Of a stretch of DNA of 64,000 bases, positions 36,156 to 49,310 are shown in pieces. Source of the stretch: Trichopria drosophilae (taxonomy: Eukaryota; Arthropoda; Insecta; Hymenoptera; Diapriidae). Both the position numbers and the translations under genes were made by a program. Positions within the stretch are counted from its first letter, which is position 1, and every line of letters starts with the position of its first letter. Under the pieces are notes generated by a model that ran no database searches, had not been told where the DNA came from, and was given only the letters and a program-made list of their open reading frames with translations. The stretch covers positions 109,543,501 to 109,607,500 of the forward strand of contig CM059585.1 of assembly GCA_030407085.1 (NCBI GenBank). The letters are read 5' to 3'.

Positions 36156-39100
36156 TAGTGACAATTTTACATATATATACCCTGTGGTAACAGTGACATA
36201 AATGTTTTAAAAATTCGTTATTAAATATAAAAGTAAATAAAAAATGTTTGTTAGATTGACTGGTCGTTATATAGTGGACTCTTAAAACGTGGACTTTTGG
36301 CAAGCGAAATCCTCTTGTTATGATCACGAGGATTATTCCACCTGCGATACGTAGATTTCTACTCAAGAAGAGAGTGGCGTGAATCGTGGTATTTTAGTGA
36401 AATAAGTTAATAGTACGTGAAAATTCCAGATATGACACGAATGAGGTTATTAATATGTAAAATAAAAAAGACAAATAACTAAATGTTTGTGTAATTTAAT
36501 AATATGTAAATGGTGAGAAACATTATTTAGAGCAATAAAACAGAAACGATCACAAAAACTAAATACATTGAGCATTTCTGATATATTAATATTACGAAAT
36601 AAAAAAATATATAGGTACGTATATCAATTTCGAAAATACAAGTAAATGTATGGAAGTATGAATTCGAGAATGAAAATGAGCTATCGATGAATATGCAGTA
36701 AATGAATTCAAATTGATTTCCGTCGAAATAAATTACTGCAGAAACGATAAAGTTAATCTCTCTTCCACGCGGGAATTTGTATGGATAATGCTTTGAATCC
36801 TTCAATGAATTTTCTCGCATATTATTATAGAGTACAGTGAATACTGGGAGCAGTTTTATACATTTTCTTTAAAAGGCTTCAATTCTGTTTGATACACATT
36901 TTAGAAATATTTTCTTTGTTAATTTATTTGTTGATATAAAATAAATATTTTAAAAGTACGTAAAAATCGATTTAATTTTCAAATAAAAAACTGCATGATT
37001 AATAAAACAGGGTTTAATTGTAGGCTATTGTATAAAATTATTTATTGCCAAGAATATTGTAATTATAAATAAATAATTTCTAACAAAACGGTTTATTTTA
37101 GAATAAATATAATTCGAACGAACATTTCAAACATTTTATTCTGCAGTATTTCGACTAATCGATTTTGAATCCGGTTTAATTTTTTGAAAATTTAAAATGG
37201 TAGAACCAATATGGCTCCCAAAAAGTTAAAAAATCCTTTAAATTTCCTTGATCGTATATTATTTTGTCTGTCGTCGCTTAACACGAATCCGATGTTGACC
37301 CTCATAAAGTTAAAATGTCGGATGTACTATGACAGCCAAAAAAAAATTTGATCAAAAGAAAAATGAGTAAAGTTTACTAAAAAACGTAAATGAAAGAAGA
37401 CTGGATAAAATTGTCACAATTTGGGCTCTGAAAAGATAATTCTAATTGCTGTAAACGGTTGCCTAATTTGTTTGAATTTCCTATTTTGGATTTTCAAAAT
37501 CTTAAATCCAAATCGCAATTAGCAAAAAGAAATGTTTTGAAGACAAAGAACAAAAACCGATAAGAGTTCATTTTTAATTACACAGACCCACAAAAAAATG
37601 CGGACTGTACTTTTGACCAAACATACATATTCTTACTTTTTTTTCGATGCTGAATCCGAATTTGACGTAAAAACATAGAGCTCCGGAATGTTTTGGAGAG
37701 ATAAACGCAACACCATGATTTTTTGCGTGTTTTACGGTTTTTCGAAATTAAAAGAAACAGAGTTTAAATTTTTGTTTGTTTTAGTTTCAACCCCTTGTAC
37801 ATCTTCGAAAAGTAAATCCTGTAATTCGGCGCCAAAGTAATAAAATAATATGTAATTTTATTTTTACAAGATTTACACAAATTATAAGGAACTAAAAATA
37901 TACCCCTAGGTTTTGTGGGGTCACTCAAGGTGAACCCAAGGTCAAATTTTGAGCTTGATGGATTACAGTTTTTAAACGAGTATTAGACTTTTCCAAGCTG
38001 TACCTTAATATCCTTTGTTTTTTTATTTCTAAAAAAAAACGCAAAAAAGCAATTTTTTTAAATTATCAAGTTAGTACATTTTTCAATTGAAACCCTTTTA
38101 CTTTCTATACTAGGAGCAGGATTTCTACGAATGCACAGATATTAAACATTGGCAATGAATTTTCTCGATACAACTGAAAAAACAACTTACATTTTGCATT
38201 TAAACTCGTTTAACTGGAATAAGTTAGAGCCAGGTAATTTAAGAAATGGCAGCAGGAATAAACTAAGTTGTTTATAGCTACAATGTATCCTTATTTACTA
38301 TGCAAAAAATATTATTAAAATTATAAATTGTACAACAATTTTGTACAAGATAAACAAGGAAGAAACCAGAAAAATGTCTGAAATTTTTTGAAAATGTTAG
38401 CAAATTAGATTTTTTGTACTTACGAGTTCTTGCAGTCTTCTTTAAAGAAAACTTTAGCCGTTTCTTTTACGTAAACCCCTGGATTTTGTAATAATATTTA
38501 CAATAGAAAATGTTGATAATTTTTATGAAAAATTTTGTTTATTTTCCAACAGAATTTTATTTAATTATGCAAGTTTACAAATATTTACTAATTGTCATGT
38601 AATTTACAGTGAAGTAATTTTATTATTATTATTATTTTAAATTACGTAAGAGAAACAAAAAACTGTGAGTATTAAAGTAATTTACTTCCTAACTAATATG
38701 CAATATTCTTCCAATTATATATTTTTAATCAGAAGATATATCTCATGTCTAAAAACCCCAAAATTATGGAGAAATTAAACAATTTGGCATTTCTCATATT
38801 TTTATTTAATGAAAAAAAAGGACAACTGATATATCCTGTTAAAAAATAGGGGCAATTCTGTTCGCAGTTTTATTTAATATCGCACGTTATATACTCCATC
38901 AACCCGAGCAAAAGTATTTCATACCATTTTCGCTTAATACTAAAAAATTGATGCACATTAAAAACATTTAACATGGTGCGATAAAACCTGAAGTGGACGT
39001 TCGCGTCCGATATGGGTCCTTTCTTTCTAAATTTAACTTTCATTTATTCGCAGTACATTGTTTTTTTTTAACGCTTATCGATTACATCAATATTTATTAT

Positions 39101-39250
39101 TATTTTACAATATCTAATGTGGCATTTACCATAAATGTAAATAAATACGTACTGTAAATTTTATAATAAATATTGCAATTATTAACATACATGTCTTTCA
39201 GTGCATTATTAAATCGTTAAATGTTGAAAGTTTTGACAACCTGAGCAATA
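36156..39250. other. AT-rich intergenic stretch
   Basis: Apart from the reverse fragment of the 120-bp repeat near 37160-37230, no recognisable repeat or gene. The 97-codon minus frame 36527-36820 is Phe/Ile/Tyr-rich and has no recognised family. Confidence 0.35.
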
Positions 39251-39540
39251 GTACATTGTACAACTAGGGAGCAAAATAGGTGTTTGCCGATGAGTGCGAG
39301 TTTGACGCCCGAGCGAAGCGAGGACGGTATTTCGAACGAGTCTAAAAATACCCATTCTCTCTTGTTGCATATACTATTTTCTCATACGAGGGCGTGCTAT
39401 TTTGCTCCCGCGATATAGGGAGCAAAACAATATTTTGCGCTCAGAATGCGAGAAACTTATTTTACTCCCGGAAATATTTATTTTGCTCCGTAGGGAGAGA
39501 ATGTGCTATTTTGCACACAGAGTGTGAGAAAATAAATTAC
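39251..39540 (+). repeat. AGGGAGCAAAAT dispersed repeat, copy 1
   Basis: GTACATTGTACAACTAGGGA, then GCAAAATAGGTGTTTGCCGA, GAGTGCGAGTTTGACGCC and GCGATATAGGGAGCAAAACA correspond, in order and orientation, to 52700-52890. Internally it repeats the GGGAGCAAAAT/ATTTTGCTCCC motif in both orientations. It contains GAGCGAAGCGAGG. Element class unknown. Confidence 0.55.
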
Positions 39541-40229
39541 ATCCAGATTATAATCGAATTATTTACGAACCTTTGATATACCATTGTCTAAAACCAAGAA
39601 GATGTTAGCTGAAAACTGAAGAGTAGCTGGAGATGCCGAAAAAATATTAAGATTTTCAAAATTTATTGATCAATCAGGTCTCTGAGGTGGATATTTACAT
39701 TCAAAGTATAAAATTCTAGATTGCGGATCCAATATAGCCAATACTGAAACAAACAAGTATTTGCGTGATATTATATGTTGTTATATGTAAAATTAGTACG
39801 TAGTCCACGTTGTATCGATGCTTTTTCGAGTATTTATTTTAGTATTGTAATCATTCTGTAAATTGATTTTTCCCCTGATGAAGACCTCTAGGATGGATCA
39901 AGATAGAGGGGTCCATTGTTTTGAGCATAGAAAAGATGAAAAGAAATCATTATTCTAAAAATATATTCAAATCTCTAATAAAATTGCAAAAAACACGATG
40001 TACCCAAAATATTTTTTTTAAATTCCCAATATTTGCATCTTTTATATAATTTCTAATATCTATATCTTTGTACAATTGGAGTGGATGTTCAATTGGACCT
40101 TACAGGGAGTGGCATAACAGCATATCTTCAAATTGAGTATTCGCAAACACACATCTTGCTTTTATCAATGATGTTCAAGATGGGCAAGCGTTTTCGGGAT
40201 TGTTTACTCTGAACGTGTTTGTCTAGAAC
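39541..40229. other. AT-rich intergenic stretch
   Basis: Nothing recognised beyond a weak GATCCAATATAGCC echo of the 120-bp repeat near 39726. Confidence 0.35.
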
Positions 40230-40815
40230 TCGTTGACGAGGAGGTGATTTGTCAACGGCCCCTTATCGGTCGTAACGGAGCTTCCTCGGACCTTTGGAGA
40301 CGATCTCTAGTAAACGCGAGGGAAATTTGCCCATCGCCGATATCAATCACCGGTTGATTGGTCAAGCAGTGGGCCATGTGCGCTGCGATAGGCGCCGATA
40401 CATAAAGCAACGTAACGTAATACGCGTGTACCGATACGTTAACGTATAGGTGTGAAGGGGTACGTTGCGCGTATCGACGTACGTAACGATACATCACTTC
40501 GACGCGTCGCCCGTACTCGCGTCGACGCTCGAAAATTCCCTCGCTTATTCCTGCATTCCCGGGCGACGCTTATTGCAGCTGCTCGAAGCTGCTCCTTGTA
40601 TCTCTGAGTACATATAAATGTGTGTGTGTGTGTGTGCGGATGTATACTGCGACAGTGGCGCCACGCGGCGCACACGCGACACGTAAAAGACCGTAAAATG
40701 AAATCGCGCGCACCCGCACTCGCACAATTGTGCGGCACACGCACACGCGCCCCACGCAGCTGCGGCACGAGCATCCCACCAGGGCTCAACCGCATTCATC
40801 GGCTACGATTTTGAC
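40230..40815. promoter_or_regulatory. CpG-rich island, possible promoter of an unseen gene
   Basis: About 590 bp of CpG-dense sequence (CGACGCGTCGCCCGTACTCG near 40500; CGCCACGCGGCGCACACGCG near 40660) stands out in AT-rich surroundings. Reading frames on both strands (for example 40439-40795 minus, 118 codons) are His/Arg/Thr-rich from simple sequence, and none looks like a protein. No start-codon exon with a good donor was recognised on either strand. It directly abuts the 526-bp satellite. Confidence 0.35.
40619..40637 (+). repeat. (TG)n microsatellite
   Basis: About nine tandem TG dinucleotides within the CpG-rich island. It accounts for the Thr-His repeats in the minus-strand frames there. 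Confidence 0.85.
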
Positions 40816-40816
40816 A

Positions 40817-43800
40817 TTCGGAAGAATGTGCCAAGTCCCTTCATGGTCATCATCAATTTTCACTTTTGATGGCGATGATCAATAAAGATGTCACATGAAG
40901 ATATTGGTACACACTCGTGCATCAAAATATATTTTGAAACATCATTCATCATACCTTTTTTATCTACGCATTCATTCGACATCATCATACAGTGTCATTA
41001 TATGACATCTTTATTGCACTCGTTCAGAAAACATCATCACAAAGTATCAGAAGGGAATTGATGGTAGATGATTACGATGTGTGATGTCTAACGACGGACG
41101 ACAGGGACATTAACTTATAACATCGTGATGTCACTCACGATGATTCTTATAATATCATCATCTAAAAACCGTTCATTCATTCAGCATCCGAATCAGGGAA
41201 ATAACAAAATATCATGGATCATCATTATGACAGTTCGTTAGTTTTAACAATATGTAATCGTGATGATAAATGATGTTGTTGGTGGTGATTATTTCTCATA
41301 ACATCCAGACATCACTCTCTACAATCGTTATCCTAACATCATTGGGAAGAATGTGCCAAGTCCCTTCATGGTCATCATCAATTTTCACTTTTGATGGCGA
41401 TGATCAATAAAGATGTCACATGAAGATATCGGTACACACTGGTGCATCAAAATATATTTTGAAACATCATTCATCATTCTTTTTTTTATCTACGCACTCA
41501 TCCGATGTCATCGTATAGTGTCATTATATGACATCTTTATTGCACTCGTTCAGAAAACATCATCATAAAGTATCACAAGGGAATTTATGGTAGATGATTA
41601 CGATGTGTGATGTCTAACGACGGACGACAGGGACATTAACTTATAACATCGTGATGTCACTCACGATGATTCTTATAATATCATCATCTAAAAACCGTTC
41701 ATTCATTCAGCATCCGAATCAGGGAAATAACAAAATATCATGGATCATCATTATGACAGTTCGTTAGTTTTAACAATATGTAATCGTGATGATAAATGAT
41801 GTTGTTGGTGGTGATTATTTCTCATAACATCCAGACATCACTCTCTACAATCGTTATCCTAACATCATTCGGAAAAGTGTGCCAAGTCCCTTCATGGTCA
41901 TCATCAATTTTCACTTTTCATGGTGATGATCAATAAAGATGTCACATGAAGATATCGGTACACACTGGTGCATCAAAATATATTTTGAAACATCATTCAT
42001 CATTCTTTTTTTTATCTACGCACTCATCCGATGTCATCGTATAGTGTCATTATATGACATCTTTATTGCACTCGTTCAGAAAACATCATCATAAAGTATC
42101 ACAAGGGAATTTATGGTAGATGATTACGATGTGTGATGTCTAACGACGGACGACAGAGACATTAACTTATATCATCGTGATGTCACTCATGATGATTCTT
42201 ATAATATCATCATCTAAAAACCGTTCATTCATTCAGCTTCCGAATCAGGGAAATAACAAAATATCATGGATCATCATTATGACAGTTCGTTAGTTTTAAC
42301 AATATGTAATCGTGATGATAAATGATGTTGTTGGTGGTGATTATTTCTCATAACATCCAGACATCACTATCTACAATCGTTATCCTAACATCATTAGGAA
42401 AAATGTGCCAAGTCCCTTCATGGTCATCATCAATTTTCACTTTTCATGGTGATGATCGATAAGGATATCACATGAAGATATCCGTACATGCTCATACATC
42501 ATAATACCATTCTTTATTTATGACGATGGTTTGAGACATCATTTATCATCCTTTTTTATCCAAGCATTCATCTGCAATACAACTCAATTGCGTAGAGTGT
42601 CATCACTTGGCATCTTTCTAAAATCGGAACACATCATCACAAGGTAATTACTATTAGATCATTACGATGCGTCATATCCTGCACCTAACGATGGACAGGA
42701 GTGACATTATCTGACATCGTAATGTCACTCACAATGCTAGTTGTCATAACATCATCCGTAAACCACACATTCACCTGACATCATCACCCAGTACCATCAT
42801 TTGACATCTTTATTGCGTTCAGAAAACGTCACAAATTATCGCAAGGGAATTTATGTTAGATAATTACGATGAGTGATATTATTCGTAAGAATGTGCCAAG
42901 TTAACTGATGGCCATCATCAATATTTACTGTCGATGTTGATGATCAATAAGGATGTCACATGAACATATTGGTGCCCACCATACTCATGCAACATCATTA
43001 CTATTCACGCATTCCTTATTCATGATCATTTAATGACGAAATGTGACAATGAAGACGATGTCGATGTTGTTTAACATCATTTATCATGCCTTTGTGGTCC
43101 ATACATCCATGGGGCATCATATCAATTGATATCTGATGACTAGCAGGTATCGAAAAACATCATCATAAACTATCAAATGATATTAATGTTAGATGATTAC
43201 GATGGGTTATATTTTTATGTAACGATAAACATCGTAGCATCAGCCGTAATTGATTCAATCATCGGGTGTCCAGTTAGCTATTTTTGACAATAGATAATGA
43301 TGGTGATGTTTCATGGTGGCGATGATGATGATTTCTCATAATGCTCAGACAGTTACACTCGTTATCCTAACATCAACCATTAAGTATTCATCCGGATTCT
43401 TAATAATGGGAAATAAAAAAATGAGACAGACGATTGCTATGTAAATCAATAATGTGTGGAAATGGACGATGGCACACATGATACTCATTAGATGATATCA
43501 TTAACTATTTTTTCAATCATTTAACAGGTATCACAGGCAATGTGCCAAATGTAAAAGATATTAATGTTGAGTGATTACGATGTGGGATATGTATATTGGA
43601 CGATGGACAGCGATGATCAAGACATCAGTCTTAATGCTCCTAATTCATAATCATCCTTTATTGACTAATTCATCCAACATTTTACACGAAGTAAATGAAG
43701 AAATATGATGCTAATTACCATGTAAGTTAGCGATGTACGTCAATGGATGATTGTGACGACATCATTACAATATCACTCGTTATTCTTACATGATTTTCCC

Positions 43801-44470
43801 ACTCATTCATCCGAAAATATCATCGGAGACATTCAAGGACATTATAAATGCATGATTAAGATGTAGGATGTTTCCTTATATCATTGGACTACGATGTCAT
43901 TGCCCGGTAATGCGGAGACATCACTTACGAAGTTCGATATAGTAAAATCATTTGGTATATCATGATAAATAACGAAATATGATTGATGATTAATACGTCA
44001 ATTAGTTTTATGTGCCAACAGTACTGATGTTGGACGATAATGATGTGGGGTACGGGTATGCGACGATGGACGACGGTGACAACCGATAATATGAAACATC
44101 ACTGGAAGTGCTCACTATTGTATCATCAGCTATTAATTAATTTTTTCGCAATACTAATCTCCTAAAATAAAAAAATATTATGAATTAGTATGAAAGTTAG
44201 CTACGTATAATAATGAACAATACTGGTGACGGATGATGATAATCCATGATTTCATCACCACGATAACATCATTCGTTACCATTCCATTCAAGTGCATGAT
44301 GGCATGATTATTTGTATGAAATATTAATGTTATTAATGTTGGGTGATTACAATGCTCACGACGGCCGTTATGAAAACATCACCCATTAATACTTCATGCA
44401 TCTGGAATCATAATAACGGAAAATAAAGGATTATGATGACTAATTACGCTATTAATATTATGATTACACT
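40817..44470 (+). repeat. Tandem satellite of ~526-bp units rich in ATCATC/GATGAT, with a decayed tail
   Basis: The landmark GTGCCAAGTCCCTTCATGGT recurs at 40828, 41353, 41879 and 42405 (spacings 525, 526, 526). A partly changed copy occurs at 42893 (488). Units two and three differ at only a handful of positions. Beyond about 43000 the same motifs (ATTCATCCGA, GGGAAATAA.AAAATAT, GATTACGATGTG, GTGCCAA at 43543 and 44012) continue with irregular spacing and growing divergence to about 44470. Each unit mixes ATCATC and GATGAT runs on the same strand, so it can form many small hairpins. No open frame spans a unit. The homogeneous 5' part against the decayed 3' part indicates unequal exchange acting on one side. 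Confidence 0.88.
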
Positions 44471-44654
44471 ACATTATTATTAAATAACCATGTACTTTGG
44501 ATACGCTTGGCAATTAAAGGATGTCGATAGAACAATAGATGTATACTAAATCTTTATTGAAGGATTTAATCGATTTTTTTAAATTCACTGTAAAATATTC
44601 GCTATTTCCTAGTAAATAAAAAATTAATAATACTAGCAAAATTATTATTTAGAT

Positions 44655-44979
44655 GGCTGGTACGAAGAACCGGACATTTCTAAGGTTTTGCGACGAAGAA
44701 CCGGACATTTCAGAATTTGTAGCGAAGAACTGGACATTTCAGAATGTGCGACGAAGAACCGGACTTTTTACAATCTTGCCGCGAAGAACGTGACATTTCA
44801 AGATGTTCTATATAGCTATTTATTATATCGTAGCAACTTTTGAAATGTTCGGTTATTCGTCGCACATCACGAAATGGCCGGTTTTTCGTCGCAACTGCCG
44901 AAATATCCGGTTCTTCGTCCCAAAACCGAGGTCTGGCCTTTCTTCTCACGTTTGAGATGTTCGGTTCTTCGTACTAGCC
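44655..44979. mobile_element. 325-bp foldback element built from ~30-bp subrepeats
   Basis: Ends GGCTGGTACGAAGAACCGG and CGGTTCTTCGTACTAGCC are inverted repeats. The left half carries five direct copies of a CGAAGAACCGGACATTTC-type unit about every 30 bp; the right half carries four inverted copies (GAAATGTTCGGTTATTCGTC and relatives). Only a short unmatched centre (about 44805-44830) remains. No target duplication was recognised and there is no coding capacity; the 79-codon minus frame 44710-44949 is a by-product of the repeats. Confidence 0.75.
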
Positions 44980-46974
44980 ACGGATTTGTGTTATTTTGAA
45001 AAATTCCTGCGTTTACGTATCATTTAATTACTTTGATATTTTTCAGAAGACGCACGGAACACAGTTCGTAAAATGACACATTCCGCGTTCTGCTGCCAAA
45101 AGTAATATGTTTAATAGTTATTACAACACAGTGTTACAAAAACAATGTGTTTTCATTTATTACTATAGACTTATTCAGTGTATAAGAACGTATACATTGT
45201 ACATCAGTCAATTTAATTACTTACAAAAAAAAGTAACAAGCAGCTTCAAACTCGATAACAGTCAGGATAATATCATACCAATACTGTTGTATTCTTCAGA
45301 ACTCTCCGTGTGAAAAACTTGAGTGTGGTTACATGGCGTTCAACTGAAGGTACTAAAAATTTCATAGCCATGTGGGGTGGATCTGAATACGCGCTCAAGC
45401 GAGGTCTCTTTTGATATCACATTGCACTTAGTTCACTGTATTTAAGAATACGATTTTCAATTCAGTAACCTTTTTTAATCTTCTAGGTCAACCACTTATT
45501 ACTTAAGAATATAAAATAGTTACTTAAACGATCATATTTCTACCCGCGATTAAGAAAACGCAATTAAAATAACCCAAGAAGGCGGCCTTTGGAAAAAGTA
45601 AATGCTTATTCAAGTATGTGTATTTGCATTCTCTCGGATTTCTAAAGAATTTAATTTGAAAGAGCTAATGAAAAAGTAACTCAGCTTCCGATTCAGAAAG
45701 AGTGCAAAGACATCATATTTCATTAAATAAATCCATTGATTTCGTTTAAACTGCTTTTCTAAAGTAAATTAAATTCGAAATTGAGTATAAACAAAAATTA
45801 AATTGTTAATCGTTAATGTATTTTCCTTTATTTTAATTGAAAGATTTGTTATTAAATTTGAGCATTTATATGTATGAAAATCGTTTGGTAGTGCAAGTAA
45901 GTGTAATGTGTATCCTGGTTTATTAATAAATGCGTTGTCAAAATAAAAGATGAAATAAAAATGATCAAATTTTAATATATGAATATTATGTTATGTTGAT
46001 TTCTCTTTTACTGTCTGCACATTAGTTCTACTTCTGTCTTTATTATGTAGTTTTATGGTTTTGTACACACATACCCGAGTAGAGTACACATGATCAGGGC
46101 CTTAGTAAATTTCTGATCGGGTATTATCACTAATTTACTACACCACATTGGCTATTTTTTAATTACCGTTTGTTTATTTGCATTGCGGGGCCCTAAGGTT
46201 AAGAACAACAAATGAGTCAGCTGATCGAGTATATTCTTCCAACACCTATTAGCGCGAATACGCCTTACGGCGGCGCAAAAAGGAACTAAAAGTTATCCTA
46301 TTTAAATTATTTATAATAAAAAGTAGACTAAGTTTGAATGAGTATATTTCTCAATAATCGGGAGCCAAAAAGGGAAAATAATATTAAATCATGATGATTA
46401 TTTCTATAATAATTTATACGACAAATCGCTAGAAATATGTTCATGTTAAATTATAGGTTAGATTATAGGTGAGGCTAGGTTAGACCAGGTTAGGTTATGT
46501 TAGGTTATTTCTTGTAAATGTTCTTGTAGTTAATATTTTTTCCTTTTTTTTCTCTTAAGATTTTGACGGTGATATTTTGACTCTTTCTTGATTTTACGCG
46601 GAATATTTTTATATTTGACGGGAGACCGGTCTAAATATTACGATAAAATATGTTACGTTTAAAATATTATAGTAAAAAATTGTATTAAAACATACTTCGA
46701 CAAAATTGTAGTGCATAAAAATGGAATTAGTAAAATTTAAAATAGCAATATTATATTTAAAGAAGTTTACTAACACTGAAGTTTAAATATGCTAATAATA
46801 TTATGTAACTTAAATGTGTAAACTTTATATCAAATGTTCTATAAATATACTGAAAAGAGCAATTACTACAAGTAATTCATAAGCATCTTGTTTCATGTTT
46901 GTGACTAAGTACTGCTTGAAGATGATACGCTGTTAAAAGAAAACATTAAAATTAAAATGCACTTTAATGTACAG
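44980..46974. other. AT-rich intergenic stretch
   Basis: No gene recognised. Contains the TTAGG-like tract listed separately. The 68-codon plus frame 45107-45313 has no family resemblance. Confidence 0.35.
46456..46510 (+). repeat. Degenerate TTAGG-like (telomere-type) tract
   Basis: AGGTTAGATTATAGGTGAGG, then CTAGGTTAGACCAGGTTAGG and TTATGTTAGGTTATT form about ten imperfect GGTTA units. TTAGG is the usual insect telomere repeat. Such short interstitial tracts are common in Hymenoptera and do not mark a chromosome end. Confidence 0.6.
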
Positions 46975-47309
46975 TAGCTCAGGTAGAAATTATTAGCCAT
47001 TTTTTGACAAATAAACTTGTCCATTCAAAATCTAACAAAACCATCGGTTTCGATATAACTTTTTTCGATAACCTGTGGCCATTTTCTGGCATGATTCTGC
47101 AAAAAAAATACTAAGAATATTTAACATGAACAATCTATAATACTTTTTTCTAGTTTCTCGAGGATTATTTAGGTAGTATTATGTACATGTTTTTTTTTAC
47201 GATAAGTTAAAAACTGTCTGGACATTTTTCTGCAGTTTCTGTTGAGTTTTGACCCATTTTTTGCAGTTTTGGAATGTCTATTGAAAAAATATAGAGCTTC
47301 TCCCTTTAA

Positions 47310-48026
47310 AGGGGTAGTCTCCTTTAGAAACCGGAAAAACAACGTTTTTTTTATCAATTTTTTGAAAGGGAAGGAAATGATTGCGGTAAACGGAGTTTGG
47401 AGACAAAAGTGGACTATATTTAAGGTTTAAAGAACAATTTTTATTTTTCGAAAATATTGACATTTTATTATACTACGACGATTTTTGTGGAGCGTCTGGA
47501 GTCTGCACTTGGTAATCGGTGCCGGTGATAGAGGTCGTGCGATACATCTGAAACAATCAAACCAAGATTTTTTATAATTTATATAAGTGTATATAATATA
47601 TGAACTAAAAAAAAACGGAGAAGTTATGAAATTATAAATTTTTTCGAAGTTTAAAAAAAAATTATACTTTTTTAAGAAAAAAAATTCATTTTAAGTAGCA
47701 AAAAAAATATTTCAAATGATACTTTTGTCCAACTTTTTTAGTTCAAATAGAATATACACTTATATAAATTATAAAAAATCTTGGTTTGACTGTTTCAGAT
47801 GTATCGCACGACCTCTATCACCGGCACCGATAACCAAGTGCAGACTCCAGAAAAATCGTCGTAGTGTAATAAAATGTCAATATTTCGAAAAATAAAAATT
47901 GTTTTTTAAACCTTGAATATAGTCCACTTTTATCTCCAAATTCCGTTTACCGCAATCATTTCCTTCCCTTTCAAAAAAATTGCTAAAATAACGTTGTTTT
48001 TCCGGTTTCTAAAGGAGACTACCCCC
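47310..48026. mobile_element. 717-bp foldback element with TTAA target duplication
   Basis: Ends AGGGGTAGTCTCCTTTAGAA (47310) and TTCTAAAGGAGACTACCCCC (to 48026) are inverted repeats continuing inward for about 300 bp with few mismatches, including GTATCGCACGACCTCTATCA in the right arm and its inverse in the left. TTAA flanks both sides (47306-47309, 48027-48030). The related R1 copy B has the unoccupied site (ATTTAATACGAG, about 17765). A TTAA target suggests cross-mobilisation by a piggyBac-type transposase, but the termini are not the CCC-type, so the family is uncertain. No coding sequence. Confidence 0.82.
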
Positions 48027-49310
48027 TTAATACGAGTATAATCGCCATCATTATCATCATCATCATGACCACCATCATCATCATCGTCTTCATCACTGTT
48101 ATTTTTATTATTTTCGTTAACATTTTCATCAGTTACTTTCTAGGAGTTCATATGCTAAGCACAGGCACATAGATTTTCTGAATAATTTTCCTGAAATTGT
48201 CAATTAATCCGATTCTATGAGCAGAAAACAATATAATTATAAACTGATGAGAAAGAATGATCTTATTATCAAAATTTCACAATGCAAACGGGTGATCCAC
48301 ATCAGACGAATATTCGCGATATACTGATGATAGTTTTCAAATTTAATACCAAGGTACAAGTTTTCCAAGAACCGCGGGAAATGAAAAGAATAACAATCGC
48401 GGAATGTAAACAACATATCTTAAGGATTGTAAACAGTTCGCTGCATTTGATATACGCCTTTCTCCAATCCACATTTATTTTATACACATTTTGAATAATT
48501 TTGCTGAATTGTTATTTGGTATTTTTTTTTACACATATATCAGTAGTTTTAACCCTTTGAGACCCACATTTAAAAGAATATACCAATTATTCCAAAGCGT
48601 ACGGTACACATAGTTTTCGGGGTCACTGATTCCGAATCCGATGTCAGTTTTTCGAAAATAAAAATGGCGGATCCAATATGGCGGACCAAATTTTAATAAT
48701 TGAAGAGAATGTCGTGAAAATTCATACTGCGGCGGATCCGGTATGGCGGTCAGTGTACTGAAAAACTGAGAAAAATTGGTGAAAATCATTATTCGAGGAT
48801 TTTGGGGATCACTGGTTACGAATCTGTTTACAGTTTTACGGAATTCAAAATGGGGGATCTAATATGGTGAAGAATATTTGGAGAAATCCAGAGAACTTGT
48901 TATTCAAAATGCCAAGATGAAGATGTCGGACAATATTTGGAAAAATCGAATGAAACTTGTGAATATTATTATTCGTAGATTTTCCGGGTTTTCCGCTTAC
49001 ATATTATAGGAAATCCCATTTCTATAACGCGAGCAAAAATTGTCTCGAAATTTGAAAACGTACTTATTGACAAGAAAGCGAGTTTTGTAGATATTTGTCA
49101 TTAAGCTTTATGTGTGATTTTTCTACAGATGTTTATAACATGTTATATATACTTATATAGTTACACATAAGTATAAATAGTCATATATAATTCAATAAAT
49201 AATAATAAATCATACAGCTAGTTTCCCTCAATTTATTTTATCAACATATATGTATAGAGTAACCATTTTTAGTTTACTATACAATAATTCTGGAAATAAT
49301 TGAATTTCGA

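Noticed and set aside
40439..40799. Minus-strand frames with Thr-His repeats
   Set aside because: Caused by the (TG)n microsatellite and CpG-rich composition. No recognisable protein.
44710..44949. 79-codon minus-strand frame
   Set aside because: A translation of the 30-bp subrepeats of the foldback element at 44655-44979.
46456..46510. Chromosome-end telomere
   Set aside because: Only about ten imperfect units with ordinary sequence on both sides; an interstitial tract.
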